A stretch of DNA of 64,000 nucleotides from Ectothiorhodospira marina (GTDB lineage: Bacteria; Pseudomonadota; Gammaproteobacteria; Ectothiorhodospirales; Ectothiorhodospiraceae), in NCBI RefSeq assembly GCF_900109495.1, contig NZ_FOAA01000002.1, positions 156,956-220,955 on the forward strand, in the 5' to 3' direction. Positions 52,348-61,263 of this stretch are shown in pieces. Below the pieces are notes generated by a model. The model had not been told where the DNA came from, did not search any database, and worked only from the letters and a program-made list of their open reading frames with translations. A program made the translations under genes and the position numbers. Positions within the stretch are counted from its first letter, which is position 1; the number at the start of each line of letters is the position of its first letter.

Positions 52348-54624
52348 CTATTCCTCTCCTTCGTCGAAATCCCCCTTGAACTTGGGGTTGGAGCGTGCCC
52401 TGAACCGGGAGATTCTCGGTTGAGCCGTGGAGTCGGAGTCCTCGTGGTCGGGGTCATGCGCCTCCAGCAGCACATGCGCCGGCGGGGCCTGGCCGGCCTT
52501 GTCCTCGCCAAAGTACAGGGTCATGTGCGGGAACGGGATCTCGATGCCGGCGGCATCGAAATGACGCTTGACCAGACGGTTGTACTCGCGACCCACGGCC
52601 CACTGCATGCCCGGTGCGGTCTTGATGCGTACACGCACGTTGACCGAGCTATCGGCCAGGGCCGTGACACCGTGCACCTCCAGATCGCCCAGGATATTGG
52701 GGGCAATCTCCGGCATGCTGCGCAGTTCCGCGAAGGCGTCACGCAGGCGCGCGATGACCTGGTCCGTGTCTTCCCGGTAGGCCACGCCGTATTCACCCAC
52801 GTGATAGGCAAATTCACGCATGTAGTTGGATACCACATCCACTGAGGAGAAGGGCATGAGGTGATAAGTGCCGGACAGGTCTCGCAGCCCCATGGAGCGA
52901 ATGGTGAGGCGTTCCACGGTGCCGGTCATGCCGCCAGCCGTGACCACATCCCCCACGTTCACCGCGTTCTCCAACTGGATGAACACGCCGGTGATCACAT
53001 CCTGGACCAGTTTCTGAGCCCCAAAGCCGATGGCCAGACCCAGGACGCCAGCACCGGCGATCAGGGGGCCGATGTTGATGCCGATTTCCGCCAGGACCAC
53101 CATCACCGTCATCACGATCAGCGCGATGGCAATGGCATTGCGGAAGATGGTCAGCAGGGTGCGTGCGCGGGGGTTGGGTTCTCCGTTGCCGGTGGCCGGG
53201 TTCAGTTTGAATTCGATCCAGCTGGCGATGACCAGCCACAGCACCAGGGTAAAGCCGATGATCAGAGTCACGGCGACGATCTTGCTGATGATCAGGCTGC
53301 CGCTGTCCGAGACCACCCAGGCGGTCAGGCTGAAGGGGGTCCAGGCGTCCAGAATCACCCCGGCGACGATGGCCAGGATGGTGAATCGAGTGATCTTCAG
53401 GGTGGTCGGGATATAGGCATTCAACCGCTCTTCCAGCTGCGGAAACCTGTCCCGAGTGTCTTCGGGCAGATGGATGCGGCGCAGGATCACCCGTGTGAGA
53501 AAGGCGGACAGGGCGATCCCGATCATTCCCGCGATCAGGGTCTGGACGGTGGCCGTCAGCATGAAAGGCAGGGCCTGTGCCGGGAACAGCACCGTGGTGC
53601 CCAGGATGGCGGCCAGATAAATCAGGGCGACGAGATGCCAGGTCTTGGCGATCAGGTTCAGGCTGATCTGGGCAAAGCCCGTTTCCATGCGTTCCGCTAA
53701 CGTGGTCAGCCGCTGTTTGACCCGTTTGCGGTTCTGCATGATCAATGCCACCCCTTTCAGGAAGGCCATGAAGACGATGATCAGGGCCGTGGTGCGGCCC
53801 AGTTCCGGGGCCACGCTCTGGTTGACGACCGGCACCACGAACAGCAGGCCGTACCCCAGGAAGACAGCCATGCGCGTGGTCCAGGCAGTCCAGTAGGCGG
53901 CTTCCTCATCGGTGAGGGGCACGGGCCGCAGGCCGGACCAGCGCTTGGAGAAGATCAGGCGGATGGCGGCACGGAGCAGTTCCACAATGAGGAAGGCATT
54001 GAGGAACAACGTCGTCTGGGTGGTCATCTGGCCCGAAGCCCCCAGCACGAACAGGGCGATGGCATAGCCGGCCAGCCAGGCCAGCAGCACGGTGATCACA
54101 TCGATGATCAGGGAGGAGACAATGGCCACGCCACGACGAATGACCCCCACCGTGCCGGTGCGGGAAAAAGCGTAACCATTCAAGCGCCGGTAGGCGAACC
54201 GGGCCACCCAGGAGAGCAGCCACAGGGTCACCAGTGTGGCCGCAATGAGCCCGGCGAGCAGGCCCATTTGCAGGGTCAGATCCATGAGATCCGCCGCCTT
54301 GAGTTGATGCCAGGCCACGCGACCGGATTGCACGGCGGCTTCCACTTCCGTGACGGCGCCCTCCGCCAGCGACTGTGTGAGCTGCGCCACCCGTCCGGGG
54401 AACGATGCCGCGGGTTTCGCCTCCTCCGCTTGCGCCGCTTCTGTCTCTGCTGCCCCGCGCCGCAATTCTTCAATCAGTGCTGTACGCGCCTGCTCATCCT
54501 CGAGAAGATCAGCGAGACGACTGTCTCCCGGGGCGGCCTCGGCGAGGACCGAAGTGGGCAGGAGGAGCGCGGCTGTTACCAGGAACAGCAGGATACGGGC
54601 AAGCATCTGGCGGGTGAGATTCAA
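52348..54624 (-). CDS. Large MscS-family mechanosensitive channel
   Basis: This inner-membrane channel is presumed to open under membrane tension during osmotic downshock. The 758-residue protein has a signal-like N terminus, a periplasmic part, about eleven transmembrane helices, and then the MscS core. The core is the pore helix GPLIAGAGVLGLAIGFGAQKLVQD, the FIQLENAVNVGDVVTAGGMTG beta domain, and a C-terminal alpha/beta domain ending ARSNPKFKGDFDEGEE. The size and extra helices resemble YbiO/YjeP-type channels. It fits an organism facing large salinity changes. It is transcribed away from the SprA-like gene. Confidence 0.9.
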   Translation of the reverse strand: MNLTRQMLARILLFLVTAALLLPTSVLAEAAPGDSRLADLLEDEQARTALIEELRRGAAETEAAQAEEAKPAASFPGRVAQLTQSLAEGAVTEVEAAVQSGRVAWHQLKAADLMDLTLQMGLLAGLIAATLVTLWLLSWVARFAYRRLNGYAFSRTGTVGVIRRGVAIVSSLIIDVITVLLAWLAGYAIALFVLGASGQMTTQTTLFLNAFLIVELLRAAIRLIFSKRWSGLRPVPLTDEEAAYWTAWTTRMAVFLGYGLLFVVPVVNQSVAPELGRTTALIIVFMAFLKGVALIMQNRKRVKQRLTTLAERMETGFAQISLNLIAKTWHLVALIYLAAILGTTVLFPAQALPFMLTATVQTLIAGMIGIALSAFLTRVILRRIHLPEDTRDRFPQLEERLNAYIPTTLKITRFTILAIVAGVILDAWTPFSLTAWVVSDSGSLIISKIVAVTLIIGFTLVLWLVIASWIEFKLNPATGNGEPNPRARTLLTIFRNAIAIALIVMTVMVVLAEIGINIGPLIAGAGVLGLAIGFGAQKLVQDVITGVFIQLENAVNVGDVVTAGGMTGTVERLTIRSMGLRDLSGTYHLMPFSSVDVVSNYMREFAYHVGEYGVAYREDTDQVIARLRDAFAELRSMPEIAPNILGDLEVHGVTALADSSVNVRVRIKTAPGMQWAVGREYNRLVKRHFDAAGIEIPFPHMTLYFGEDKAGQAPPAHVLLEAHDPDHEDSDSTAQPRISRFRARSNPKFKGDFDEGEE

Positions 54625-54763
54625 CCTGGGCTCCTTGGCTGCGTAGGCGTGTTAACAGGCGCGATCAAACCGTATTTATAACGCATCGAAGGGGGGCGTC
54701 TCCACCACGAACCCGCGGTGATGGGCCGGACAATCCCCCAGATCTGCCCTTTGTCATCTCGCC

Positions 54764-54834
54764 TTGACACCCTGAGTGGGTGGGGCTAGCGTCAGGTGAA
54801 ACCAGAAAAAGTTTAAAGCGAACCCGCTTCAAAC
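54764..54834 (+). promoter_or_regulatory. Promoter and operator-like inverted repeat upstream of the SprA-like gene
   Basis: TTGACA at 54764-54769 and TAGCGT at 54787-54792 are separated by exactly 17 bases. Downstream in the leader, GTTTAAAGCG (54811-54820) and CGCTTCAAAC (54825-54834) form an inverted repeat with 9 of 10 pairs and a 4-base spacer, a plausible repressor site. Confidence 0.5.
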
Positions 54835-54874
54835 GTGTGTTGGAGTGACACCAGGAGGCCTTCCCGGACAGGTC

Positions 54875-55549
54875 ATGTTGATCGATGGCAGTGCCGCTCC
54901 CATGGCGGCCCTTGGGCCCATGATCCGGCCTGATGCGCAGCGTCAGTCGTCTCCTCCAGATAGCGAACTGGAGGAGACGGGCGCCTTTGCTCCAGTGGAT
55001 GAAGTGGAGGAGGATGCGCCGGCCGATCCCGAGGCTGACCGCAGTCTGCTGGAACTCACGCCCGAGGAGGAGCGGGTGGTGCGTGAATTGCAGCAGCGGG
55101 ACCAGACCGTTCGCGCCCATGAGCAGGCCCACGTGGCGGCCGGGGGAAAGTATGTGACGGCGGCCCCCAGCTACGACTACGAATCCGGGCCCGACGGGCG
55201 TCGTTATGCGGTGGGTGGGGAGGTCTCCATCGACACCTCGCGCCCCTCCGATCCCAGGGAGGCCATTGCCAAGGCGCGGGTGGTATTCAGTGCTGCCATG
55301 GCCCCGGCAGACCCCTCACCTCAGGATTACCGCGTGGCTTCTCAGGCGCGGGTGATGGAGGCGGAGGCCCGCCAGGAGTTGGCCTCCGAACGTCAGGAGG
55401 AGATGGCCCAGACCCGTGAGGCATCCAGTCAGGATGATGATGAGGCATCGCAGGCTCCCGACCGGGAGCGGGCTCGGGATCGACTGGCGGAGTTGTTCGC
55501 CGCCGTGGACCAGCCAGCCCCTGAACCCATGTTCCGGCAGGTGGCCTGA
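54875..55549 (+). CDS. SprA-related putative metalloprotease
   Basis: This 224-residue protein belongs to the SprA-related family (annotated as CJM1_0395-type putative metalloprotease). The motif AHEQAHVAAGG (HEQAH at 82-86) resembles a zinc HExxH. It is followed by the family block YDYESGPDGRRYAVGGEVSIDTS and the SxPxDP...AIAKARVV region. There is an acidic N-terminal stretch and a Glu/Gln-rich C-terminal helix; no signal peptide is seen. Activity is unproven. ATG 54875 is chosen; GTG 54845 would add ten residues and lies before the AGGAGG at 54853. Confidence 0.75.
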   Translation: MLIDGSAAPMAALGPMIRPDAQRQSSPPDSELEETGAFAPVDEVEEDAPADPEADRSLLELTPEEERVVRELQQRDQTVRAHEQAHVAAGGKYVTAAPSYDYESGPDGRRYAVGGEVSIDTSRPSDPREAIAKARVVFSAAMAPADPSPQDYRVASQARVMEAEARQELASERQEEMAQTREASSQDDDEASQAPDRERARDRLAELFAAVDQPAPEPMFRQVA

Positions 55550-55592
55550 GCGGCGGGTGCTTGCCCGGCCGTGAGGCTGAAAGGACACGCGC

Positions 55593-55967
55593 ATGAGTGA
55601 TCCCCAGACCCTGGCCTGGCAGTATCTTCGGGCCATTGAAGTTCACGACTATGATGCCGCTCGCAGCCTGCTGTCGGATCGCGGTTTTTTCTACAAGAGT
55701 CCGATCTCGCAGTTTTCCGATGCCGATGCCTTCGTCGGTCATATGTCGCTCAGTGGCAGCATCCTTCAGCGCATTGAAGTGCGCCGGACCTTCGTGGATG
55801 GGCCGGATGTGTGTCAGTTTCTGGTCTTTCATGTGCAGCTGTCGGAGAAGATGGCCGTGGATCTGGTTCAGTGGGTCCATGTGGATGTGGGCGCGGGCTG
55901 CATCGATCGGATCGAGGCCTTGTTCGATGCCCATCCCTATCGGTTGCTGTTTGATGCTTCGGGTTGA
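55593..55967 (+). CDS. NTF2/SnoaL-like small protein
   Basis: This 124-residue cytoplasmic protein has the cone-shaped NTF2/SnoaL fold. The N-terminal helix LAWQYLRAIEVHDYDAARSLL is followed by a curved sheet with FYKSPISQFSDADAFVGHM and the final strands. Members include polyketide cyclases and small-molecule isomerases, but many have no known ligand; no catalytic set is recognised. AAAGGAC precedes ATG 55593. It sits 43 bases after the SprA-like gene on the same strand and is followed by a family A repeat. Confidence 0.7.
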   Translation: MSDPQTLAWQYLRAIEVHDYDAARSLLSDRGFFYKSPISQFSDADAFVGHMSLSGSILQRIEVRRTFVDGPDVCQFLVFHVQLSEKMAVDLVQWVHVDVGAGCIDRIEALFDAHPYRLLFDASG

Positions 55968-55974
55968 CCTTCCA

Positions 55975-56013
55975 CCCTCACCCCAACCCCTCTCCCGCCA
56001 GCGGGAGAGGGGC
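55975..56013. repeat. Palindromic intergenic repeat, family A (copy 5, half form)
   Basis: CCCTCACCCCAACC followed by the CCCCTCTCCCG-CCAG-CGGGAGAGGGG hairpin, 8 bases after the NTF2-like stop. It shares 41 identical bases with the copy at 13929. Confidence 0.75.
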
Positions 56014-56033
56014 TTTGGTCAGGAGACGGATTA

Positions 56034-56591
56034 ATGAGCAGACTTTCCATGCGTTCGCCCTATTGGCTGGTACCCGCCTTGGCCCTATTCTTGGCACTGG
56101 CTGGCTGCACCGGCATCCCCGATGGCGTGAAACCCGTCCAGAATCTGGAGCCGGAGCGCTATCTGGGCACCTGGTACTCCATTGCTCGCCTGGATCACTC
56201 GTTTGAACGGGATCTCACCAATGTGACTGCCCATTACGAGTTACGGGACGATGGCTCCATCCGCGTGATCAACCGGGGTTATCATCCCGGCAAGGAAGAA
56301 TGGCGCGAGGCCCGTGGCGTGGCCAGGTTCATTGAATCGCCCAATGTGGGCCGCTTGAAGGTGTCGTTCTTCGGGCCGTTCTACGGGGGATACAACCTCA
56401 TCGCCCTGGACGACGAGAACTACCATTACGCCATGGTGAGCGGTCCGACCCGTTCCTACCTGTGGATCCTGGCCCGCTCGCCGGACCTGGACGAGGCAGT
56501 GCTGGCCTCGCTGGTGGAGCAGGCCCGTGAACTGGGTTTTGATGTGGATGAACTCATCTACGTGCAACATGATCAAGGAGACGATGTGTGA
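56034..56591 (+). CDS. blc: Outer-membrane lipoprotein lipocalin
   Basis: Blc is a membrane-anchored lipocalin thought to bind lysophospholipids or fatty acids. The 185-residue protein has a lipobox ALAGC with Cys25. The lipocalin GxW motif (RYLGTWY at about 42-48) follows, with the NVTAHYELRDDGSIRVINRGY strands, FFGPFYGGYNLIALDDENYHYAMV, and YLWILARSPDLDEAVL at the end. Its stop overlaps the GTG start of the next gene by 4 bases. Confidence 0.92.
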   Translation: MSRLSMRSPYWLVPALALFLALAGCTGIPDGVKPVQNLEPERYLGTWYSIARLDHSFERDLTNVTAHYELRDDGSIRVINRGYHPGKEEWREARGVARFIESPNVGRLKVSFFGPFYGGYNLIALDDENYHYAMVSGPTRSYLWILARSPDLDEAVLASLVEQARELGFDVDELIYVQHDQGDDV

Positions 56592-58069
56592 CTGTTGAGC
56601 CCCTGTTGATTGGCGCGGCCGATGGCCGCCCCGTGGCCATCACCCCCCGCATGGCCAACCGTCATGGACTGATCGCCGGGGCCACCGGCACCGGCAAGAC
56701 CATCACCCTGCAGACCCTGGCCCAATCCTTCTCGGACCTGGGCGTGCCGGTGTTCGTGCCGGACATCAAGGGGGACTTCTCGGGCATCGCGGTCCCGGGG
56801 GAACTCAGCGAGCGCGTGCGGGAGCGGGCCGTCCAGGTGGGTCTGGAGGGGCTGGAGATGCATGGCGCGCCGACGGTCTTCTGGGATGTGTTCGGCGAGC
56901 ACGGCCACCCCCTGCGCCTGACCGTGGCCGACCTGGGGCCGACCCTGCTGTCCCGGCTGATGAACCTGAACGAGACCCAGAGCGGCCTGATGCAACTGGT
57001 GTTCCGGGTGGCCGACGACAAGGGCTGGCTGCTGCTGGATCTGAAGGACCTGCGGGCCATGGTGAGCTGGGTGGGCGATCAGCGCCAGACCCTCTCCCGG
57101 GACTATGGCAATATTGCCCCGGCCAGCATCGGCGCCATCCAGCGATCCTTGCTGAACCTGGACTCCCAGGGGGCGGAGGCTTTCTTCGGTGAGCCGGCGG
57201 TGACCCTGGAAGATTTTCTGCAAACGGATGACCAGGGGCGCGGGGTGGTGAACATCCTGCACGCCGAGCGTTTGTACCGCAGCAGCCCCCTGGTGTATTC
57301 CACCCTGTTGCTCTGGCTGCTGTCGGAGCTGTTCGAGCAATTGCCCGAGGTGGGGGATGTGGACAAGCCCCGTTTTGTGATCTTCTTCGACGAGGCGCAC
57401 CTGCTGTTCAAGGATGCACCGCGCTCACTCACCGATCGCATCGAGCAGGTGGTGCGTCTGATCCGCTCCAAGGGCGTGGGGGTGTACTTCGTGACCCAGA
57501 ACCCACTGGATCTGCCCGAGCCGGTGCTGGGCCAGTTGGGCAATCGCATCCAGCATGCCCTGCGGGCCTTCACGCCCCGGGATCAGCGGGCGGTGCGCAG
57601 TGCCGCGCAGACCTTCCGGCCCAATCCCGCGCTGGATACCGAGCAGGTGATCACGGAGTTGAGCACCGGCTCGGCCCTGGTGTCGGTGCTGGATGAGCGG
57701 GGTCAGCCCACACCGGTGGAACGCACCCTGATCCGCCCACCCGCCAGCCGCATGGGGCCGCTGACGGATGCGGAGCGCCGCAGCCTGATCCAGCAGTCAC
57801 CGCTGGCCGGGGCCTATGACACACCCGTGGATCGGGAATCGGCCTATCAGATCCTGGAGCGTCAGGCCGAGGCGGCGTTGAGTGAGCAGGCCGTGGAGGC
57901 CAGTACCCAGCAGGCCGCCCGCACGCGACGCCAGGGCCGAGCTCCAGCCCGGCGCGGTGACAGCCTGATGGTCGCCACCGCCAAGAGCACCGCCCGAGCC
58001 ATCGGCACCCAGATCGGGCGTCAGATCGTCCGGGGCCTGCTGGGCTCCCTCACCGGTCGCCGCCGATAG
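56588..58069 (+). CDS. HerA-like ATPase (YjgR/DUF853)
   Basis: This 493-residue P-loop ATPase belongs to the DUF853/YjgR group of HerA-FtsK-type motors. Walker A GATGTGKT is at residues 31-38, followed by FVPDIKGDFSGIA. Walker B is FVIFFDEAHLLF, and the IRSKGVGVYFVTQNPLDLPEPVLGQLGNRIQHALRAF run contains sensor residues. A basic C-terminal tail (AARTRRQGRAPARRGD) may contact nucleic acid. The cellular role is unknown. The start is GTG 56588, overlapping the blc stop. Confidence 0.87.
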   Translation: MTVEPLLIGAADGRPVAITPRMANRHGLIAGATGTGKTITLQTLAQSFSDLGVPVFVPDIKGDFSGIAVPGELSERVRERAVQVGLEGLEMHGAPTVFWDVFGEHGHPLRLTVADLGPTLLSRLMNLNETQSGLMQLVFRVADDKGWLLLDLKDLRAMVSWVGDQRQTLSRDYGNIAPASIGAIQRSLLNLDSQGAEAFFGEPAVTLEDFLQTDDQGRGVVNILHAERLYRSSPLVYSTLLLWLLSELFEQLPEVGDVDKPRFVIFFDEAHLLFKDAPRSLTDRIEQVVRLIRSKGVGVYFVTQNPLDLPEPVLGQLGNRIQHALRAFTPRDQRAVRSAAQTFRPNPALDTEQVITELSTGSALVSVLDERGQPTPVERTLIRPPASRMGPLTDAERRSLIQQSPLAGAYDTPVDRESAYQILERQAEAALSEQAVEASTQQAARTRRQGRAPARRGDSLMVATAKSTARAIGTQIGRQIVRGLLGSLTGRRR

Positions 58070-58078
58070 GTCCAGCCT

Positions 58079-59023
58079 TCAGGTTGCCTGGCGTGTGATC
58101 AGCCAGCACCGATGGGGGCGGCTGCGCCGAAAGTCCTCCGGCACGGTCTGCAAGGTGATCTCCCGCGCCTGGCAGGGGGCCAGTTCGTCTTCGTAAAGCC
58201 GGAAACCCTTGCGGTTGTTGGAGAAGAACAGTTCGCCGCCCGGGCTGAGCAGGCCCAGGCAGCGGTTGATCATCCAGGGGTGATCCCGCTGCACATCCAG
58301 GGTGGCGTCCATGCGCTTGGAGTTGGAGAACGACGGCGGGTCCAGCACGATCAGATCGTAGCGCTCGCCCAGGGCGGGTGCGGCCTCCATCCACTGCATC
58401 ACGTCCACCTGCTCCAGGCGATGGCGGCTTGGGTCCATCGCGTTGAGCTGGAAGTTGCGCAGTGACCAGTCCTGATAGGTGCGGGACATATCCAGGGTCA
58501 GGCTGTCGCTGGCGCCACCCGCGGCGGCATGAACCGTAAAGCTGCCGGTGTAGGCGAACAGGTTCAAGAAGCGCTTGCCCTGGCCGCGTTCACGCACCAT
58601 GGTCCGGGTCTGACGATGATCCAGAAACAGACCGGTGTCCAGGTAGGCATGCAGGTTCACCGAGAAGGCCAGGCCGTCCTCGTGGACGATCATCTCCTTG
58701 CCCTCCAGCCCGGTCTTCTCGTACTGGGCCAGCCCCTTCTGACGTCGTCGCACCTTCATGGCCAGGTGCACCGGATCCACCTCGAACACCCTGGCCACCT
58801 GATCGCGCACTTGCCTGAGCCAGGCGCCGTACTCGGCATCGTCCGCCTCCCAGCGGGTTTCGTAGACGTGAACGTGGGGCACCCCGGCATAGACGTCGAT
58901 GGCCACAGGAAACTCGGGGATGTCCCGGTCATAGACACGGAAACACTCGATACCGCGTCGGCGGGCCCATTTGCCCCAGTGACGCAGGTTCTTGGTCAAA
59001 CGGTTGGTGAAAGCATCGCTCAT
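58079..59023 (-). CDS. rlmK: 23S rRNA methyltransferase, stand-alone RlmK domain
   Basis: This 314-residue SAM-dependent methyltransferase corresponds to the C-terminal half (RlmK) of E. coli RlmKL (YcbY), which makes m7G2069 in 23S rRNA. It starts FTNRLTKNLRHWGKWARRRGIECFRVYD like the RlmK domain and has RRRQKGLAQYEK, NLHAYLDTGLFLDHRQ, LNLFAYTGSFTVHAA and the DPPSFSNSKRM active-site motif. The C-terminal end is HRCWLITRQAT. The THUMP/RlmL half is absent here. GGGGGA precedes ATG 59023. It is convergent to the HerA-like gene. Confidence 0.88.
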   Translation of the reverse strand: MSDAFTNRLTKNLRHWGKWARRRGIECFRVYDRDIPEFPVAIDVYAGVPHVHVYETRWEADDAEYGAWLRQVRDQVARVFEVDPVHLAMKVRRRQKGLAQYEKTGLEGKEMIVHEDGLAFSVNLHAYLDTGLFLDHRQTRTMVRERGQGKRFLNLFAYTGSFTVHAAAGGASDSLTLDMSRTYQDWSLRNFQLNAMDPSRHRLEQVDVMQWMEAAPALGERYDLIVLDPPSFSNSKRMDATLDVQRDHPWMINRCLGLLSPGGELFFSNNRKGFRLYEDELAPCQAREITLQTVPEDFRRSRPHRCWLITRQAT

Positions 59024-59188
59024 TCCCCCATTATGCATGCATGTCTCCACAATTCGTGCGTGCGCCGGGTATGTGCTCAAGCGATGGCCGTTGATCCGTG
59101 CATGGTTGCGGGTTGAGTTGACTGGTTCGGCCCGGCTGCCGGGCGGTATGATGGCCGCTGATAGGGGATACAGCGGGGCACCACGTCA

Positions 59189-61240
59189 ATGCGCATCAAC
59201 AGTCTGGGACTGAGGGCCAAATCCATGTTGGCTCTGGCGCTCGCTTGTGTCGTTGCCCTGGTGCCAGCGGCCCTCATTGGCTGGAGTGTCCTGGAGGGGG
59301 CACGTCAGCACTTCGGCGAGGCATTTGCCGAGAACTTCACGCGACTCAAACGCGAGCGGATTGTTGCGCCCATTACCCGTGACCTCGCGCTTTCCGTCCG
59401 TCTGGCCAACTCGCAGGTGACCCGGCGGTGGCTGCTGGATCCCGAGGATCCGGACAAGCGGGATCTCTTTTTTGCCGAGGCGGAGGGTTACCGGCGGGAC
59501 TTTCGGGATCAGTCCTATTTCGTGGTCAGCGCGGAGACGGGTCACTACTATTTCAACGACGCCAGCGAAACGTCCAGTGACAAGCCCCGCTACACCCTTG
59601 AGCCGGACAACCCGGACGATGCCTGGTTCTTCAATACCCTGGCCCAGCAAGCGGATTACAACATCAACGTGAATCCGGATGTGCAACTGGGCACCACCCG
59701 GGTATGGATCAACGTGCTGGTGGAAGAGGGGGGACGACGCATCGGTCTGGCCGGCACGGGCCTGGACCTGAGTGGTTTCCTCGCGGAGTTCATCCACGAT
59801 CGCCCCCAGGGCGTGACGCCCATGATCCTGGACCGCAATGGCGCCATTCAGGCCCACCCGAATCCAGATCTGATCAGCTTTGGTTCCACCACCGGTTCGC
59901 CCGAGGAGGGCCAGGCGATCACGACCCTGATGGGGCAATTGTCCGACGCTGAAGGCCGTGCCCGGCTGAAACGGGCCATGGGGCGGGCGGAAGACTCGCC
60001 GGATCAGGTTCCCCTGGTGTCCGTGAACCTGGAGGGCCGCGAACAACTCCTGGCCCTGGCCTATATCCCCGAGCTGGAGTGGCATGTGGTGACCGCCGTG
60101 GACCTGGGGTTGGCACCGGTGGTGGAAGGCGCTTGGGTACGCGGGGGCCTGCTGGCGGTTGCCCTCATCCTGGTGATTTTGCTGGTGGGGTTTGGCCTGG
60201 CGGTGGATCGTCTGCTGCTCCGACCTATCCGGGAGTTGCAGCAATCCGCCAGCGCCATTGCCCAGGGGGATTACCAGGTGTCCCTGCCAGCAGCCGGTCG
60301 GGATGAACTGGGGGATTTGAGTCGTGCCTTTGCCATCATGGCACAGCGGGTGCGGGACCATACCCAGCAACTGGAAGCCCGGGTGGAGGAACGCACGGCA
60401 CGTCTGCGGCAGGCCAACCTGGAGATGACCGCGGCCCAGCGCCAGATTCGTGAGTCCATTGATTCGGCCAGCCTGATTCAGCGCGCCATCCTTCCCGATG
60501 CCCGTCTACGGGATCGGTTCGGGGCGCATCACTTCGTGCTTTGGCGTCCACGGGATGTGGTGGGCGGGGATTTCTACGTGTTTCATCATGACCAGGGGGA
60601 TCGTTACCTGGTGGGGGTGGTGGACTGTGCGGGTCACGGGGTGCCCGGCGCCCTGATGACCATGCTGGCCCGGGCCGCCCTGGATCAGGCAGTGAATCAA
60701 CTGGGTATGGATTCACCCGCTGCTGTGCTGTCCTATGCTGACAACACATTGCGTGAAATGATGCTGGATGCCGATTCCCAACGGGAAGTGACCACCCATA
60801 TGGATGTGGGACTGGCCTTCGTGGATCTTGGGCAAAGGGTGCTGCGCTACGCGGGTGCCCGGATCAGCCTGTATTACAGCGACGGCACCCGAGTGGAAAC
60901 GGTCAAGGGGGGGAAACGGGCCCTGGGGGATCGCCGCATGGGGCAATACCAGGACACCACGCTGGCCCTGGATCCCGCCACCACCTACTATCTGGTCACC
61001 GACGGATATCTGGATCAGGCTGGCGGCGAGTCCGGTTATGGCCTGGGGCAGACCCAGTTCAAGACCCTGATCCTGGCCAACGCCCGGCGACCCATGGCGG
61101 CCCAGGCCACCGCTCTGGAGCAGGCCCTGGAGGACTACCGGGGTGAGTACGAACAGCGTGATGATGTGACCGTGCTGGCCTTCAGACTGGGGGCGGGGGA
61201 TGCGCCCGCCCACGAAACCGTCATATCATCGTCGCCATGA
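59189..61240 (+). CDS. siaA: SiaA-type membrane PP2C phosphatase with periplasmic sensor
   Basis: SiaA dephosphorylates the SiaC protein in response to an external signal. The 683-residue protein has TM1 (about 13-33), a periplasmic dCache-like sensor (about 35-310, HYYFNDASE and RVWINVLVEEGGRRIGLAGTGLDL), TM2 (about 315-337), a HAMP domain and coiled linker (338-425), and a SpoIIE/PP2C phosphatase. The phosphatase metal-binding motifs are DVVGGDFYVF and VDCAGHGVPGALM. It opens the siaABCD operon; siaB follows 23 bases later. Confidence 0.9.
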   Translation: MRINSLGLRAKSMLALALACVVALVPAALIGWSVLEGARQHFGEAFAENFTRLKRERIVAPITRDLALSVRLANSQVTRRWLLDPEDPDKRDLFFAEAEGYRRDFRDQSYFVVSAETGHYYFNDASETSSDKPRYTLEPDNPDDAWFFNTLAQQADYNINVNPDVQLGTTRVWINVLVEEGGRRIGLAGTGLDLSGFLAEFIHDRPQGVTPMILDRNGAIQAHPNPDLISFGSTTGSPEEGQAITTLMGQLSDAEGRARLKRAMGRAEDSPDQVPLVSVNLEGREQLLALAYIPELEWHVVTAVDLGLAPVVEGAWVRGGLLAVALILVILLVGFGLAVDRLLLRPIRELQQSASAIAQGDYQVSLPAAGRDELGDLSRAFAIMAQRVRDHTQQLEARVEERTARLRQANLEMTAAQRQIRESIDSASLIQRAILPDARLRDRFGAHHFVLWRPRDVVGGDFYVFHHDQGDRYLVGVVDCAGHGVPGALMTMLARAALDQAVNQLGMDSPAAVLSYADNTLREMMLDADSQREVTTHMDVGLAFVDLGQRVLRYAGARISLYYSDGTRVETVKGGKRALGDRRMGQYQDTTLALDPATTYYLVTDGYLDQAGGESGYGLGQTQFKTLILANARRPMAAQATALEQALEDYRGEYEQRDDVTVLAFRLGAGDAPAHETVISSSP

Positions 61241-61263
61241 ACCCTTGAGGATCCACACTGCCC

